From positions 113,213,160 through 113,277,159 of the forward strand of contig NC_062219.1 of NCBI RefSeq assembly GCF_902686445.1: 64,000 nucleotides of DNA. Direction: 5' to 3'. The position numbers and the translations under genes were made by a program. A model generated the notes under the pieces. That model did not search any database, was not told the DNA's origin, and worked only from the letters and a program-made list of their open reading frames with translations. Within the stretch, counting starts at the first letter, position 1; every line of letters begins with the position of its first letter. Source of the DNA: Sciurus carolinensis (Eukaryota > Chordata > Mammalia > Rodentia > Sciuridae). Below, piece after piece: positions 32,357-44,085 of this stretch.

Positions 32357-32743
32357 AGTTGACCCTTGAACAATGTGGGAATTTGAGGTGTTGGTCCTCT
32401 ACACAGTCAAAAATCCACATATAATTTTTGACTCTCCCTAAACTTTACTACTAATAGCCTGCTCTGGTTTAAAAGTCTGACCAATAACATAAACAGTCTG
32501 TTGACACATATTTTTTGTATGTGTTGTACCTGGTGAAAAATACACTGGAACCCACAAAAGATCACTTTTTCTTGCCATCCACAATTTACTGGAGAGATAA
32601 GCCGTTCACGTGGACATTAGTGGTACACAGTGTTACACCAATGCTTTCAACACCTGAGTGTACCGTAGTACCCACAAGAGATGGCCGGGAGACTTGCAGT
32701 GGTACTATACATGCTACAGGGAATCTTGAGGGTTAATTCTGCA
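32357..32743 (+). mobile_element. Tigger2/MER8-like DNA transposon remnant
   Basis: Left end 'cagttgacccttgaacaatg' and right end 'cttgagggttaattctg' are imperfect inverted repeats of the pogo/Tigger type. The interior 'aactttactactaatagcc' and 'caataacataaacagtc' blocks fit Tigger2-family elements. About 390 bp, so non-autonomous. No transposase frame. Confidence 0.8.
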
Positions 32744-33470
32744 TCTTAATATTGTTGATATTCCTTTTCACTGTGAATGGTGCCCTGGACTGTCTTTAAG
32801 TGTTTACATGCATGAGTCTTGATAAATTTTAACTTTTTATAATAATCATGTGTATATTTCATGTTACTAATGATAAAATAGACTATTAGCTGCATATATT
32901 TTATGTACTCATGACATTCCTTTTGCTCAATTTTTTCAATAGTTCTAGGCTCTGAGGTTTGTCTGAGAGTTTTTTCACATTTTCTGAAATCCCATCCCCC
33001 ACCAAATTCCTGGTTATAAACGGACCCACACACTTCACACCTCTGTTGTCAAAGCTTCAACTGTTCATTTGTAGATATCTAAGGACTCTGAAACTTTACT
33101 ACCAGTGAAGAATTAATAGAAGATGTATCTATTCAGAAAACTGAAAAAAATATAACAGAAAACTACATCAAGCCGTATCTAATTGAAGAAATCAGTAAAA
33201 CTTATTGTAAAACCCATATAAGTTAGGATAACCACTGGAAGAAATGGCAAGCACAATTTCCAAATTTTGAGTATAAGATAGGACAAAGAAAGCAAAACAA
33301 ATATTGCAAAAAAGACAAAAGAAAACCACATAAATGCCGGGGTAAGCAAAAAAGGCAAAATGAGATGAAAAGAGTTGCCCAGATATCTCAAGATCACATT
33401 AAATATGATTGGGTTAAGTGCATGGATGAGAAGAGAGTTTCAGACTGGATGTCAAAATTTTTAACTATTA
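32744..33470. other. Old LINE-derived or unassigned sequence
   Basis: AT-rich. It lies between the Tigger-like element and the SINE pair, and its right part (33080-33470) may belong to the old plus-strand HAL1/LINE-1-like element. No gene. Confidence 0.35.
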
Positions 33471-33482
33471 AAAGAGACACCC

Positions 33483-33574
33483 AGGGGCTGGGGAGATAGC
33501 TCAGTTGGTAGAGTGCTTGCCTTGCAAACCCAAAGCCCTGGGTTCGATCCCCAGCACCGCAAAAAAAAAAAAAA
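33483..33574 (+). mobile_element. Young ID SINE
   Basis: Complete box A (agctcagttgg), box B (gggttcgatcc) and pure A tail. Flanked by AAAAGAGACACCC at 33470-33482 and 33575-33587. Confidence 0.95.
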
Positions 33575-33587
33575 AAAAGAGACACCC

Positions 33588-33712
33588 TGGACTGGAGTTG
33601 TAGTGCTTGCCTAGCACGTGTGAGGCACCGAGTTCAATCCTCAGCACCACATAAACAAATAAATAAAATAAAGGTATTGTGTCCATTCACAACTGAAAAA
33701 AATTTTTTTTAA
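33588..33712 (+). mobile_element. Tailed ID SINE, adjacent insertion
   Basis: Tailed type with 'aaataaaataaaggtattgtg' extension. It begins at the shared copy of the duplication and is followed by a third copy, AAAAGAGACACAC, at 33713-33725. A short deletion removes part of its box A region. Confidence 0.9.
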
Positions 33713-33872
33713 AAAAGAGACACACCTAGTACAAAATCACCTAGAAAGATGAAAAATAAAGTGATGGAAAAGGATATGCAAAGAAAAAAGTATAAAATGA
33801 AACTATATGTGGTCATATTTAAACCAAATAAAAATACAATTCAAAGAAGGCCAGAATTCTGATTGGATCCAC

Positions 33873-34224
33873 CCAGTAGTGTTGAGTACCTGTGGTGCAT
33901 AGACTGTGGTCCATAAACACAATTTCCACAAAGAGGAATCCTATTCACTTAAAAAAAAAGTTAATTTCAGATCTAGGGAAAGAGAGATACAAAATGAGCC
34001 TGGACCAATCTATCAGATCAGAGGCAAGAAAACTGAACTACAAAGTGTCAAACAGGTTTAAGAACCAACTTGGAGAGGTGCCTACCTACTAAAGATGTGG
34101 TGATTTTGAATTAATAAAAACAAAAATTGCAATGGATTAAAATACTTCAAATGTTTAACTTTATGAATATGGGGTAACTGTTTTCTTTTTTTAAAAAATA
34201 CTTCTATTGGCCACTTTCTATAAG
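33873..34224. other. No gene recognised
   Basis: The 66-codon frame at 33892 has no domain. Possible continuation of old LINE sequence. Confidence 0.3.
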
Positions 34225-34225
34225 A

Positions 34226-34435
34226 AAGAGGATAACTGGGTGCAGTGGTGCACAACTCCAGTCCAAACAACTGGAATGACTGAGGTGGGAGGGTCCCAAG
34301 TTCAAGGTCAGTCTTAGCAATTTAGGCCCTCAGCAACTTAATGAGACCCTGCCTTAAAGTAAAACATAGAAAGGACTGGGTGTGTTGATCAGGGATCAAT
34401 CCCCAGTACAAAAAAAAAAAAAAAAAAAAAAGAAA
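34226..34435 (+). mobile_element. B1-dID dimeric SINE
   Basis: Plus strand; 'aactgggtgcagtggtgcac' B1 half, linker 'aaagtaaaacatagaaagg', ID half with 'gggatcaatcccc', 22-base A tail. The ID half has lost some of its 5' part. Confidence 0.9.
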
Positions 34436-34663
34436 TTAAATGAAACAGAGAAGCATGTTAATTACCACCAGAATGAAATAATCAGCAAAATCCAGACTAT
34501 AGGAAATTCTACATTACAAATGATCTGCTTCCTTTAACTAATAAATTCCAAGCAAAAAAGAAAGATGCATGTGTGCGTGTTATGTGTGTCTCTCTGTGTA
34601 TAGCCTATAGATTAAAGAGATCTAAAAGACTTGCTACTTAATTGTATATATGGATCTTAATTG

Positions 34664-35462
34664 AAATTTTTTTTTTTTTTGGTACTGAGAATTGAACCCA
34701 GGGGCACACAAACTGTGATGGTGACAAATCTGACTCCATGAGAATGTTATAGGCCAGACTCTAAGGGAAATGACTAAACAGACTCCATTTTGCTCTGAGA
34801 TTCCATGTTATGTAGGAAATAAGCTTCTCCCATGGGAACACCCCGCCTCTGTACCCATCATCAGTTGCTTAGTGTGACATGTTTGACAAAACAGGATGAC
34901 AATTCCTGTGTAAAGAAAAATTGCTCTCTTTTGATCCCGATTGCTCCTAAACAATGTACCATGTGAACAGTGATTGTGTGGATGGATGTTAGTAACCATT
35001 CTTCAGTTTGTACCTAGGTAAGGGTCATTTTGACCCACTTCTCCCTCTGTTGATGATCGTATGATGTTAATGTGCAATTTCAAATCATAGCAACAGACAC
35101 TTATGATTGATGTAATTTTTGGTATAAGAACACCTACAACCCTGTGGTCAGGGCTGTTCTCCCAATAGCCATTTTTTGGGGCATAGTGTGAGACAGTCAA
35201 CTGGCCAACTTAATAAAGACTCTCAAATTTGGACTTCTCAGTGGTGATCGGTCTGTTCTTAAGTTGTGCCCCATAACAAAACACTGAGCCACATCCCCAG
35301 TTCTTTTTATATTTTTTATATTTTTAGTGAGACTAGGGTCTCACTAAGTTGCTTAGGGCCTCACTAAGTTGCTGAGGCAGGCTTGAACTTGGAATCCTTC
35401 CTACTGCCTCAGCCTCCCAAGTGGCTGGGATTATAGGTGTGTGCCACCATGCCCATCTTAAC
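34664..35462 (-). mobile_element. B1-dID SINE split by a solo LTR
   Basis: Minus strand; T tail 34665-34680, ID half 34681-34713, LTR, then the rest of the ID half from 'actgagccacatccccag' and the B1 half to 'accatgcccatctt' at 35459. Removing the LTR and one AAAC restores an ordinary B1-dID. Confidence 0.92.
34714..35278 (+). mobile_element. Solo LTR, class I (ERV1)-like
   Basis: 565 bp with TG...CA ends (TGTGATGG... CATAACA) and a 4-bp duplication AAAC at 34710-34713 and 35279-35282, the size typical of class I elements. TATA-like GGTATAAGAA at 35121-35130 and AATAAA at 35212-35217 give the orientation. No internal retroviral sequence, no primer-binding site. Confidence 0.88.
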
Positions 35463-36395
35463 TGAATTTTGATACAAATAAACTGTTAAAAAATATATAG
35501 ACATACAAGGAAATTTGAACACTGACTTCATATTTAATAATATTGTTGTGGTAATATTTTTTAAATATATTTTAGTGACATGCGAAAATCTTTGTAGATG
35601 AAATAATGTGAGGCCAGGAATTGCCTTCAAAATGGTTAGGGCAGGGTATAGATAAAATTAATATTGATATGAGTGCATAATTTTTGTCTATCAATTAGCA
35701 AACGGGGTTTATCATGCTATTTTGTACTTTTATACAACATTAAGTTGGGAGATATATTCAATGCAATAAAACAAAAGAATAAATAAAAAAACCCCAAAAA
35801 GCATGGTTTCATCTAATAGCAGAAAATCTAGTTTGACATAGTTTATAAAATAAATAAATTTTACTGTCCTGAAAATTAGAAATTCTGAGGTAGGAAATCT
35901 CCAGAGTTGGTTAACTTGGTTGTTTACTGACAAAATTAAGAACCAGGTTCTTTTTAAGTTTATTTCTATCCTCAATATGTCAGGTTTGCCAGTTTGCCCC
36001 TCCCAAGGAAACAAGATGGCTCCCTTAGTACCAGCATCTTATGTAGGTATGTCATTCAGAAGCGATGTCACATCCTGTCGATTGCTTCTCAAGAATGAGG
36101 GGATGTTTCCCAGAGGCATGTCAGTATGTTTCCTCTCATCTCATTGGTCAGAACTAGGTCACCTACCCATCCCTGAACTATGACGTAGAGTTCCCAGTGA
36201 ACCCATGATGGACATTTAGTGGAGGAAAGAAAAAATAATTCTGGTGATTAGACCACTAAGCTTTTAGTGTGTTTGTTACTGTAACGCAACCAAGCCTATC
36301 TTGACAAAGTTAACAAAATCCTGCATTTATCAACATCTTTCTCCTTCCCCTGAACAATAAATCCCTTCCTATTTATGTGCTCTCTTCTTAAACAT
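35463..36395. other. No gene recognised
   Basis: AT-rich on the left. The 35920-36183 part is more balanced but without a domain or splice context. Confidence 0.35.
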
Positions 36396-37352
36396 TTTTA
36401 TTAATTTCTTTTGAATATTTTCAAAATTTCCTTATGTAAACCAAAGCATATAAGAATATATGCTATTTTACCATATTGCTTAAATAAATTGTAGAATATT
36501 GTTACATCCTACATCTTCCTTTTGTTCCTTCAGAAAGACCTTGAAGATCTTTCCATATCAGTACAAAAAACAACTTCCTAATTTTTTTTATAGTTGTAAA
36601 TATAGCGTAGTTTTTTTAAACCAGTTCCTTATTAATGTGTGCTTTGGTTATTTTTAATCTTTTTCTACTGTAGTCAAAGATGCAATGATGAATTATCCTG
36701 TACATACATCATCTTGCCAGTATACAGGGGCATATATAAAATCTCCAGGCTTGGAAATGCCAGATCAAAGGGTAAATGCATCATAAATTTGGAAAATATT
36801 GCCTATCGTCTTCTATTATGATTGTATTGCTTTTTGCTTCCATTAGCTATATACAAGATTACCTGATTCCCCATAGCCAGGCTAATAGGATATGCTGTTC
36901 AGCTCCTGGAATTTTCCTACTCTAAGAGGCATCTCATTTTAGTTTCAATTTACAATTTCCTTTCTGTGAGTGAAGTTTACTTTCTTTTTACATGCAAACA
37001 GGCCTTTTGTATAGCTTTTCCTGTAATCTTTCTATTCATCTATTCTGCTTATTTTTCTTAAGAATTATGGCTCTCTATTGGTCTTTTTCATATTCATTTA
37101 TTATAATCCTTTCTATATTTGGGTATTTTGCTCTTCATCTATGATGTAAGTTACAAATGTATTTTCCTAGCTTGTCATTTGTCTTTCCACATTGCTATGT
37201 ACTCTGTACTTTGTATCCTCCTCCTTTAACCTATCTAGTCATGTACTATTATCATGTTGCTTTAGCTGATGGAACTTTATGGTATATTTTAATATCTTAT
37301 TGGGACAACTTTATCACATTACTCTTCATTTTCAGAACTTTTCTGGCTACTC

Positions 37353-37700
37353 TTTTTTTTTTTTTTTTTTTTCTTCCCCCGTTAGGGGCTTTTTACCACT
37401 GAGACATACTTTCACTCCTTTTTATGTTGAGGCAGGGTTTTGCTAAGTTGTTGACGGTTTTGCTAAATTGCTGAGACTGGTCTCAAACTTGATTTTTTTA
37501 GTTGTAGATGGACACAATACCTTTATTTTATTTATTTATTTTTATGTGGTGCTGAGGATCAAACCCAGTGCCTCACATGTGCTAGGCAAGCCCTCTACCC
37601 CTGAACCAGAACCCAGCCCTGTCCTCGAACTATTGATCCTCCTGTCTCAGCCTCCTGAGTCACTGGGATTAGAGGCATGCACTCCCACATCCAGTTTGCT
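37353..37700 (-). mobile_element. B1-dID SINE split by a tailed ID
   Basis: Minus strand; T tail and diverged ID half 37353-37420, B1 start, tailed ID, B1 end 37622-37698. A local duplication of 'ttttgctaaattgctgag'-like sequence at 37437-37475. Confidence 0.75.
37492..37621 (-). mobile_element. Tailed ID SINE inserted in B1 half
   Basis: 'tttagttgtagatggacac', ATTT repeats, 'ggtgctgaggatcaaaccc' to 'agaacccagccc'. Same orientation as the host SINE. Confidence 0.88.
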
Positions 37701-38720
37701 TACTTATTATTATTATTTAACAAATTTTGAAACAATTTATCTATTTTCAGGGAGAAAAAAACTGGTAACTTTATTAAGATGAGGCTAAATTTATAAATTG
37801 ACTTAACAGAAAGCAGTATTTTTGTGATGTTGATTTTTTTTTTTTTTAACCAAAAGAATAGGGTCTATCTTTCAGTTCCACTTCTTTCAAGTAGGGTCCA
37901 TTTGTTCAGTTCCATAGCAGTGTTTCAAAATTTTCCACATAAAGATATTGTATATTTCTTGTTAAGCTGATTCTGAAGTTTGTCTCTTTGTTGTTGTCAC
38001 TATTGCATATGTGATTTTCTTTTCTACTTAATTGTTTTTGCTAGTTTTGTTTTATACAAGAAAGTTATTTACTGCTATATATTAATTTCAGACTCTAATT
38101 TACTGGATTCTTTTATTATTTGTAGTAACTTTTCAGTTAATTGCATTAGACATAAAATATTATTATTTGAAAATTGTTATAGTTTTACCACTTCCTCTAT
38201 GATTCTCATTGTTTCTCATCGTATTACATTTGTTAAGGACAATGTTAAGTATTGTCAGGACAATGTTAAGTATTAGTGGTGATGGGGGCATCTCTGTCTT
38301 GCTTCTTACTTTGGTATGAGTGCCCTCAGTGTTCTCCATTAAGATGGACTTCTAGTCCAGTAAAGAGATGTTAGGGAAGTTATCATCTATTATATTTTTA
38401 CAGCATGCTTTTAAAATCAAGAAAGGTCTTTTGCTTTTTTCCAAATCATTATTAGTATCAGTTGAGATCTTATCATTTTTTCCTCAGACATATTAATACA
38501 GATAGATTTCTAATCTCAAACCATTTTTTCACTCACAGAATAAATACCTTGGTTGTTACTTCAAATGTGCCTTGTTGATTCTGCTTGTTAATATTTTATT
38601 TGATGTTTTTGCATTGATATTTACAAGTGAGTTTTCTTTCTTCATGCAATCTTTGCTGGGTTTGGGTATCAATGTTATATTCACACAGGAACCATTTAAA
38701 ATTAAATTGTCAGATTGAGG

Positions 38721-39139
38721 TTTCTCAGAAAACTTGAGCAGTGTGAATTAGGTCACAAACCAGTGTGAAGGCCAGCTTGTGGTTCTACATTTCCAGGTGA
38801 TATCTTTATTTTGCCTCCCAACCACCACCAAGATGAAGTAGCAAGTTTTCTTACTGTACTTTTTAAGGGTTGGATTTTGTAGCTCATCTTTTGATGTGTT
38901 GGCTATTTGGGGGTCTCCTACCCATCTCTTCCACCTTGAGAGATTTTGCTCTAGACTTTGTAAGAGTGTGAAAATGGAAACAGCCTCATGAAAGATGACA
39001 TTTCAATTACCTTTCTTCTTTCACCTATTTGCTTATGTAATTTTTTATGACTTTCTTGCCAACTCATTTAAAAATTTTCATTTTTTTCATTGAAAGCACA
39101 TTTATTTTGTCTGGCATTTTTACTTGTTTTGCATCAAGA
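38721..39139. other. No gene recognised
   Basis: No assignment; AT-rich. Confidence 0.3.
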
Positions 39140-39606
39140 AGGCCAGCACAGTAACAGGTCTGCTCTACTGCTAGAAACACATATTACAACTTGCCATACC
39201 AAATATCAAAATATTTGTAATGCTAAAGCAATGAAAGCCACATGGTTTTGGTAGGGAGACAGATAATAGATGAATGGGGTAGAATAGAGACTATAGAAAC
39301 CTGTCTATATATGAGACTTAATATTAGTATGTAAAATTGGCATAATCTCACATTTGATGGTGTTGGAATAAAAGCTATTCATTAACATAGTTAGAATTAA
39401 TGTTCTAAATATTTAGTATTATGAATTTATTAGTAAATACTATACTGTTGGGGAAAATAAAGTTATATTTCTACCATATACCATTCTCAGGATGAATCCC
39501 AGATGGATTAAAATGATTAAACTTTAAAAACTTGAAAGTTATAAAATTATTCAATGAAAATACAGATAAATATTTATAAACATTGAGAAAAGCAGAGCCT
39601 CTAAAG

Positions 39607-39660
39607 CAACACACACATGTGTGAACACACACACTCACACACACACACACACAAATACAC
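39607..39660. repeat. Imperfect (AC)n microsatellite
   Basis: AC runs interrupted by 'atgtgtgaac', inside the old LINE-1. Confidence 0.9.
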
Positions 39661-40047
39661 ACTCATCCTGGAAAATATGGGAAAATTTTATAACCCATAG
39701 GCCATTTTCTAATGTAAAACATGCTTACACATCCACACAAAAAAGTCCTACAGGAAAGATTGATAAATTTGACCACTAAAAATAAAAACCTTACTTTTTA
39801 AAAACACACCAAAACCAAAATGAAAGAAAAATTAACAGATCAGAAGAAAATAATTGCATCACATATATGGTAACAAAAAATTAATCTTACAAATACGTAA
39901 GACAATCAGTGAAAGTGAAACAACTCAATAGAAAAACTGTCAAAGGTTATAGAGAGGCGAAACAAAAGGCCCATGAAGATATTAAAAGATATTCACCTTT
40001 TACAGTTCATCAGAGACATGCAAATCTTAACCACAATTATACACTAT

Positions 40048-40179
40048 TTATTTATTTTATTTTTCAGTTATTGATGCATCTTTATTTTATTCATTTATAT
40101 ATATGCAGTGCTGAGAATTGAACCCAGTGCCTCACACATGTGAGGCAAACCCTCTACCACTGAGCCACAACACCTCCCC
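40048..40179 (-). mobile_element. Tailed ID SINE with target duplication
   Basis: Minus strand; extension 'ttcagttattgatgcatc', 'gtgctgagaattgaaccc' to 'ccacaacacctcccc'. Flanks ACAATTATACACTATTT and ACAATTATATACTATTT at about 40032 and 40180 are a 17-bp duplication with one change. Confidence 0.92.
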
Positions 40180-41159
40180 CACAATTATATACTATTTCTT
40201 AACTATGAAGTAGGAAAGAATTTCAGATTGATTATACCAAGTACAGGCAAATATGTAAAAATTAATACCCATATTCAATTTTGGGGAACTTAAATTGACA
40301 TAATCTTTTTGGAAGATAATTGAATGATATCAAAATCTTAAAAAATGCATAGCCTTTTACAAAGGAATGCATTTACACAGCATATATTAGAAGAATATAT
40401 ATGCACACATGACAGAGGGCTATAATAGTAAAAATTTTTAAAAAACTAACTGCCAATCAATAGTGAAATGGTTAAATGGTCTACAGGTCATACAGGTACA
40501 CAAAGAAACACTACCTGTAATGGCAAATAGTAAAAAATGACCTAAATGACCACCATGCGGGAATGGACAAGTAAAATGTGGTCTATTCACTTGATATATT
40601 ACCATACAGCAGTTAAAGGAATCAATTTGGCATCTTTGTCAACATGAGTGCATTCCAAACATGACAAAATCAAGTTGTAGATACAGGCATTATGACACCA
40701 TTTTTTGTAAAAATTTTAAGTTCACAAAATAATGCTATACATGTAAGGAAAAGACAGTGAGCAAGTTGCAAAGGTACATGTGAATATATGAGAGTAATGC
40801 CCAAGGTAAAGGGCGAAGAATGAGGGTAAAGAAACAAAAACTTAACCATGAGGTGTATTAGTCCATTTATACAAATGGGGCCTAACACCATTGGATAAAC
40901 AAAAAGCAAACAAGTGAACAAAACCATGAAACAGCATACCAAATACTTAGGTAAGAGTTAAAAGAAAATAATTAAGCTCAGTTACATTTTTTTTTTTAAA
41001 TATGGAAAGGTTTTCTTTTCCAGAAAAACTGTTACATACGTGAAAAAGCAAGTGAAAGACTTGTATGTCCAACATTCTAACTAAACCATGAAATAAAACT
41101 CTCTGTACGTATAGACACATATGTAAAAATGTATTAAGTTTTTAAAAAGATGACTGTGA

Positions 41160-41279
41160 GGGCTGGGTTTGTGGCTCGGTGGTAGAGCACCTACCTAGCA
41201 TGTGTGAGGCACTGGGTTTGATTCTTAGCACTGCATATAAAAAAATAAAGGCCCATTGACAACTAAAAAAAAAAAAAAT
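41160..41279 (+). mobile_element. Tailed ID SINE
   Basis: Plus strand; 'gggctgggtttgtggctcgg', box B 'gggtttgattc', extension 'aaataaaggcccattgac' and A tail. Confidence 0.9.
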
Positions 41280-41480
41280 TAAAATAGTTGACTATAAAAA
41301 ATATAAAAATGATATAGGAAAATCTCTAAATTATAAATTTAAAGGAATTTTAAATAGAGGAATTATAAATGCAGAAATACAGGATAAACATAAAGGCAGA
41401 TAGAAACTCCAGGAAAAACAAAAATAGCAGGAAAGGATGTAATCACAATCATCACTGCTGCAATGGACAATAGTTACATA

Positions 41481-41868
41481 GTGTTAGGAACCAAATATTT
41501 TTGTTTCCCCCCAAACTTATACGTTGTATCCTAAGCCCCAGTGTGATGGTTATTAGGGATAGATCCTGTGGAAGGTAACTTAGTTTTAGATGAGGCCATG
41601 AACATAAAGCACCCATGATGGAATTAGTACTTTGTAAGAACAAGAAGGAGAGAGTAGAGCTTTCTCCCTCCCTCTGCCATGTGAGAACGCAGCAAGAAGG
41701 CAGCCTTCTAAAATCCAAAAAGAGGGCCTTCACTGAGAACCAAATCTGCTGGCACCTTGATTTTGTATTTCTCAATCTCCAGAACTATTAGAGAGAGAAA
41801 AAAATTCCTATTATTTAACCCAACTAGTTTACACTTTGTTATAGCAGCCTGATATGACTAAGACACAT
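41481..41868 (+). mobile_element. MLT1 LTR (ERVL-MaLR)
   Basis: Plus strand; 'ggaaccaaatatttttgtttcc', 'ctgccatgtgagaacgcagc', 'accaaatctgctggcacc', 'ttgattttgtatttctcaatc', end 'ttatagcagcctgatatgac' and 'taagacaca'. Solo. Confidence 0.85.
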
Positions 41869-43947
41869 AGCCACGATAATATCTTTACATTGTTTTTAGT
41901 TGTTTATAATAAACCTATAGACAAAGTTTGGAAGACAGCTCCACTGTGTTATCAGCTTCGATAAGGCAAAATCCAAATGCAAATGACAAAGGTGTAAAGT
42001 GAGGTGTAGAATTGCTGAGTGGACCGGTTGGGGAACTAATATTTTCATTTTACAAAACCATTGAAGGATAGTTGATAGAACAAAAAATAAAGGTGTAAGG
42101 ATGTTATTTATAATTATAAAAGCAAACAATAGGGGAAATAAAAGGGGCAGGGGAGGAAGTGTTAAAAATGACCTGAGTTTTCACTGATAATATAATGGAT
42201 TAAGTAGATAATGTCTAATATTGATATGCAAGAAATGGTAGTAACAGTATATTAAGGAACATGAATATTTATTATTTAGGATGCCTTTTCCCCCTAATAA
42301 CCAAAATAATCCTAATTCCATTTGGATTGAATAATAAAGAAATGTTCCAGCTCTTAGCATGAAATTTTCAGAATTAGGGCAGGTTCAAGACTGATTCAAT
42401 CTGATGTTTCCAGCTCTTTTCACCAAACTTCTCTTGGCCCTGAAAGTATTTATGGGTTGGCTTCATTCTCAGGTTGATATCAAGATACTAGAACCCTAGA
42501 TTTTTTCCACATTCTGAATCCTGGGAAAACCTGGTCTCCAGTCCCAAGAAGGAAAATAAAGTTTTTCCTCTCTCTCCCACCTAAAAAATCTTCTCACATT
42601 TTAGATCTTGACCAAAAATCAACCTATTTTCTGGTTCATTGATGGTGGGAACACCTATTCATTCTAGAGAAAAAAATGTGAAGCATTTCTATGGTATAGG
42701 GTGACCCTCTTGGAGGGAAGCCAGGAGGATAGATTTAGGAAACAGAGCATGAAGATGGTAAATAGAAAAAATACAAACTTGTTTGCCTTAAAATGACAAA
42801 ACTTATGATTTGCCATGGACTCTGTACAATTTGGAAGAGAATCGTTCCTCTGTTTAATCTACAGAATTATTATTATCAGGAGAAAAACATAAAGAAGAAT
42901 ATTTCTTTGTAAATCAGATTTTATGTAAGGTAGTCTTTGATACTGTAGGAAATAATAATAGGACTCATTCTGTCAAAATGCTGTTCCATGGAAGGAACTT
43001 GAAGAACAGCTAGAATGGTAACCTCATTAATCCCAGCCACATTTGTGTGGGAGAACTGGCACATATGTGAGATGATGTTACAGATAGCCACAGGGCCACG
43101 GAGGAAAATTAAAATGATTAGCCAAACATCAACTTACAGCTCCCTGGGAACAGTTTGATGAACTTTTTCTTTAAAATACAATTTATTTATTTATTTATAT
43201 TATGTTCATTTTGAACATTTTTGGAAAATATAAACAGTAGGAAGAAGGGAAAAAGTCACTATAACTCCACATTCTCAAAAATATCACTATAGGGGTTTTT
43301 AATTTGGACTCCATGGTCTCACAGTGGCCAATTTATGAACTTCAAGAGGTCTATAAACTCCTGAAAAATAGGGCAAATTTGTGTAGATATATGCCGTTTT
43401 CTGAGGAAAGAATTTACAACTATACCAATTAAGGTATGTGGTTGTAAAACAGAGACCAAGGCTGTCTAACCTAGAAAAAAATCATCCTTTGAAATGCCAT
43501 TGGAAGTAGCAGCAGGCTGGAAAACGAAGTTAGAAAAAGAAGCAGATGTTTGGAGGACTGGCAGCTGCAGTCCCAAGTACAGTGACGGTTAGGTCACTTC
43601 ATCACTGTGTTTACATCAGCGTGCACTTACACAAACACGAGACACGGGAGGGACAACACAGCATGCTACTTTACATCAAACTGTATTTTTAATATCCTGA
43701 AGGAGCACATTCTAAAAATATCAGAAAAAAGTATAGTACAGTAATTATACAAACCAAAACCATAGCCATTTATTATCAGGTTTTATGTATTGTATATACA
43801 CATATTGCTAACTTTGATATGATTAACTGTATATATTTTTGTTTATACCAGAATTACCATACTGGTGAGTTATGCCTTGTACTAAGACACAGTGACTCCA
43901 ATGTGACTAGGCAATAGGAATTTTTCATCTCCATTACAATCTTTTTT
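41869..43947. other. No gene or clear repeat recognised
   Basis: About 2.1 kb, low in SINEs. Only short frames. An old repeat may lie near 43190-43290 (aacatttttggaaaatataaac region), unassigned. Confidence 0.35.
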
Positions 43948-44085
43948 TTTTTTTAATTTTTTAGTTGTGGATGGACACAATACCTTTATTTTATTTATTT
44001 ATTTTTATGTGGTGCTGAGGAGCGAACCCAGTGCCTCACATGTGCGAGGCAAGTGCTCTACCACTGAGTCACAACCCCAGCCCTC
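43948..44085 (-). mobile_element. Tailed ID SINE with target duplication
   Basis: Minus strand; 'ttttagttgtggatggacac' to 'cacaaccccagccc'. Flanks TCCATTACAATCTT (about 43930) and TCCATTATAATCTT (44085). Confidence 0.92.

Larger units (their letters stand above)
30690..33870 (+). mobile_element. Old HAL1/LINE-1-like element, interrupted four times
   Basis: Plus strand, no intact frame. ORF1-like blocks at 30690-31190 (around 'tgagctgaaaataatagcc'), ORF1 C-terminal-like at 32240-32350 ('gaattctatagtcag... ctgttattcaagagtgaatg'), and ORF2 endonuclease-like at 33715-33870 ('agagacacacctagtac', 'gatggaaaaggatatgc'). Interrupted by a LINE-1 3' end, a Tigger-type element and two ID SINEs. HAL1 versus L1M not resolved. 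Confidence 0.6.
36396..38720 (-). mobile_element. Old LINE-1 (ORF2 3' half), SINE-interrupted
   Basis: Minus strand, strongly decayed. Blocks match the antisense of L1M ORF2: 'atgccagatcaaagggtaaatg' (36758), 'cttgtcatttgtctttccac' (37170), 'ggcatctctgtcttgcttc' (38288), 'tgctgggtttgggtatcaatg' (38652). Interrupted at 37353-37698. A perfect 20-bp direct repeat at 38238-38274 ('aggacaatgttaagtatt' twice). Confidence 0.65.
39140..40960 (+). mobile_element. Old LINE-1 (ORF2 C-terminal half), interrupted
   Basis: Plus strand, no open frame. Blocks: 'ggttttggtagggagacagat' (39246), 'gaatggggtagaatagag' (39275), 'ccagatggattaaaatgattaaac' part (39500), 'agacatgcaaatcttaaccac' (40014), 'aaatgaccaccatgcgggaatgg' part (40545), ending with 3'UTR-like sequence. 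Carries an AC microsatellite (39607-39660) and a tailed ID. Confidence 0.7.

Noticed and set aside
33483..33574. tRNA gene candidate (good box A and box B)
   Set aside because: It has a poly(A) tail and flanking duplication and matches dozens of ID SINEs; no foldable acceptor stem with 3' half.
39607..39660. Z-DNA regulatory element
   Set aside because: An imperfect AC run inside a decayed LINE-1, with nothing to support a function.
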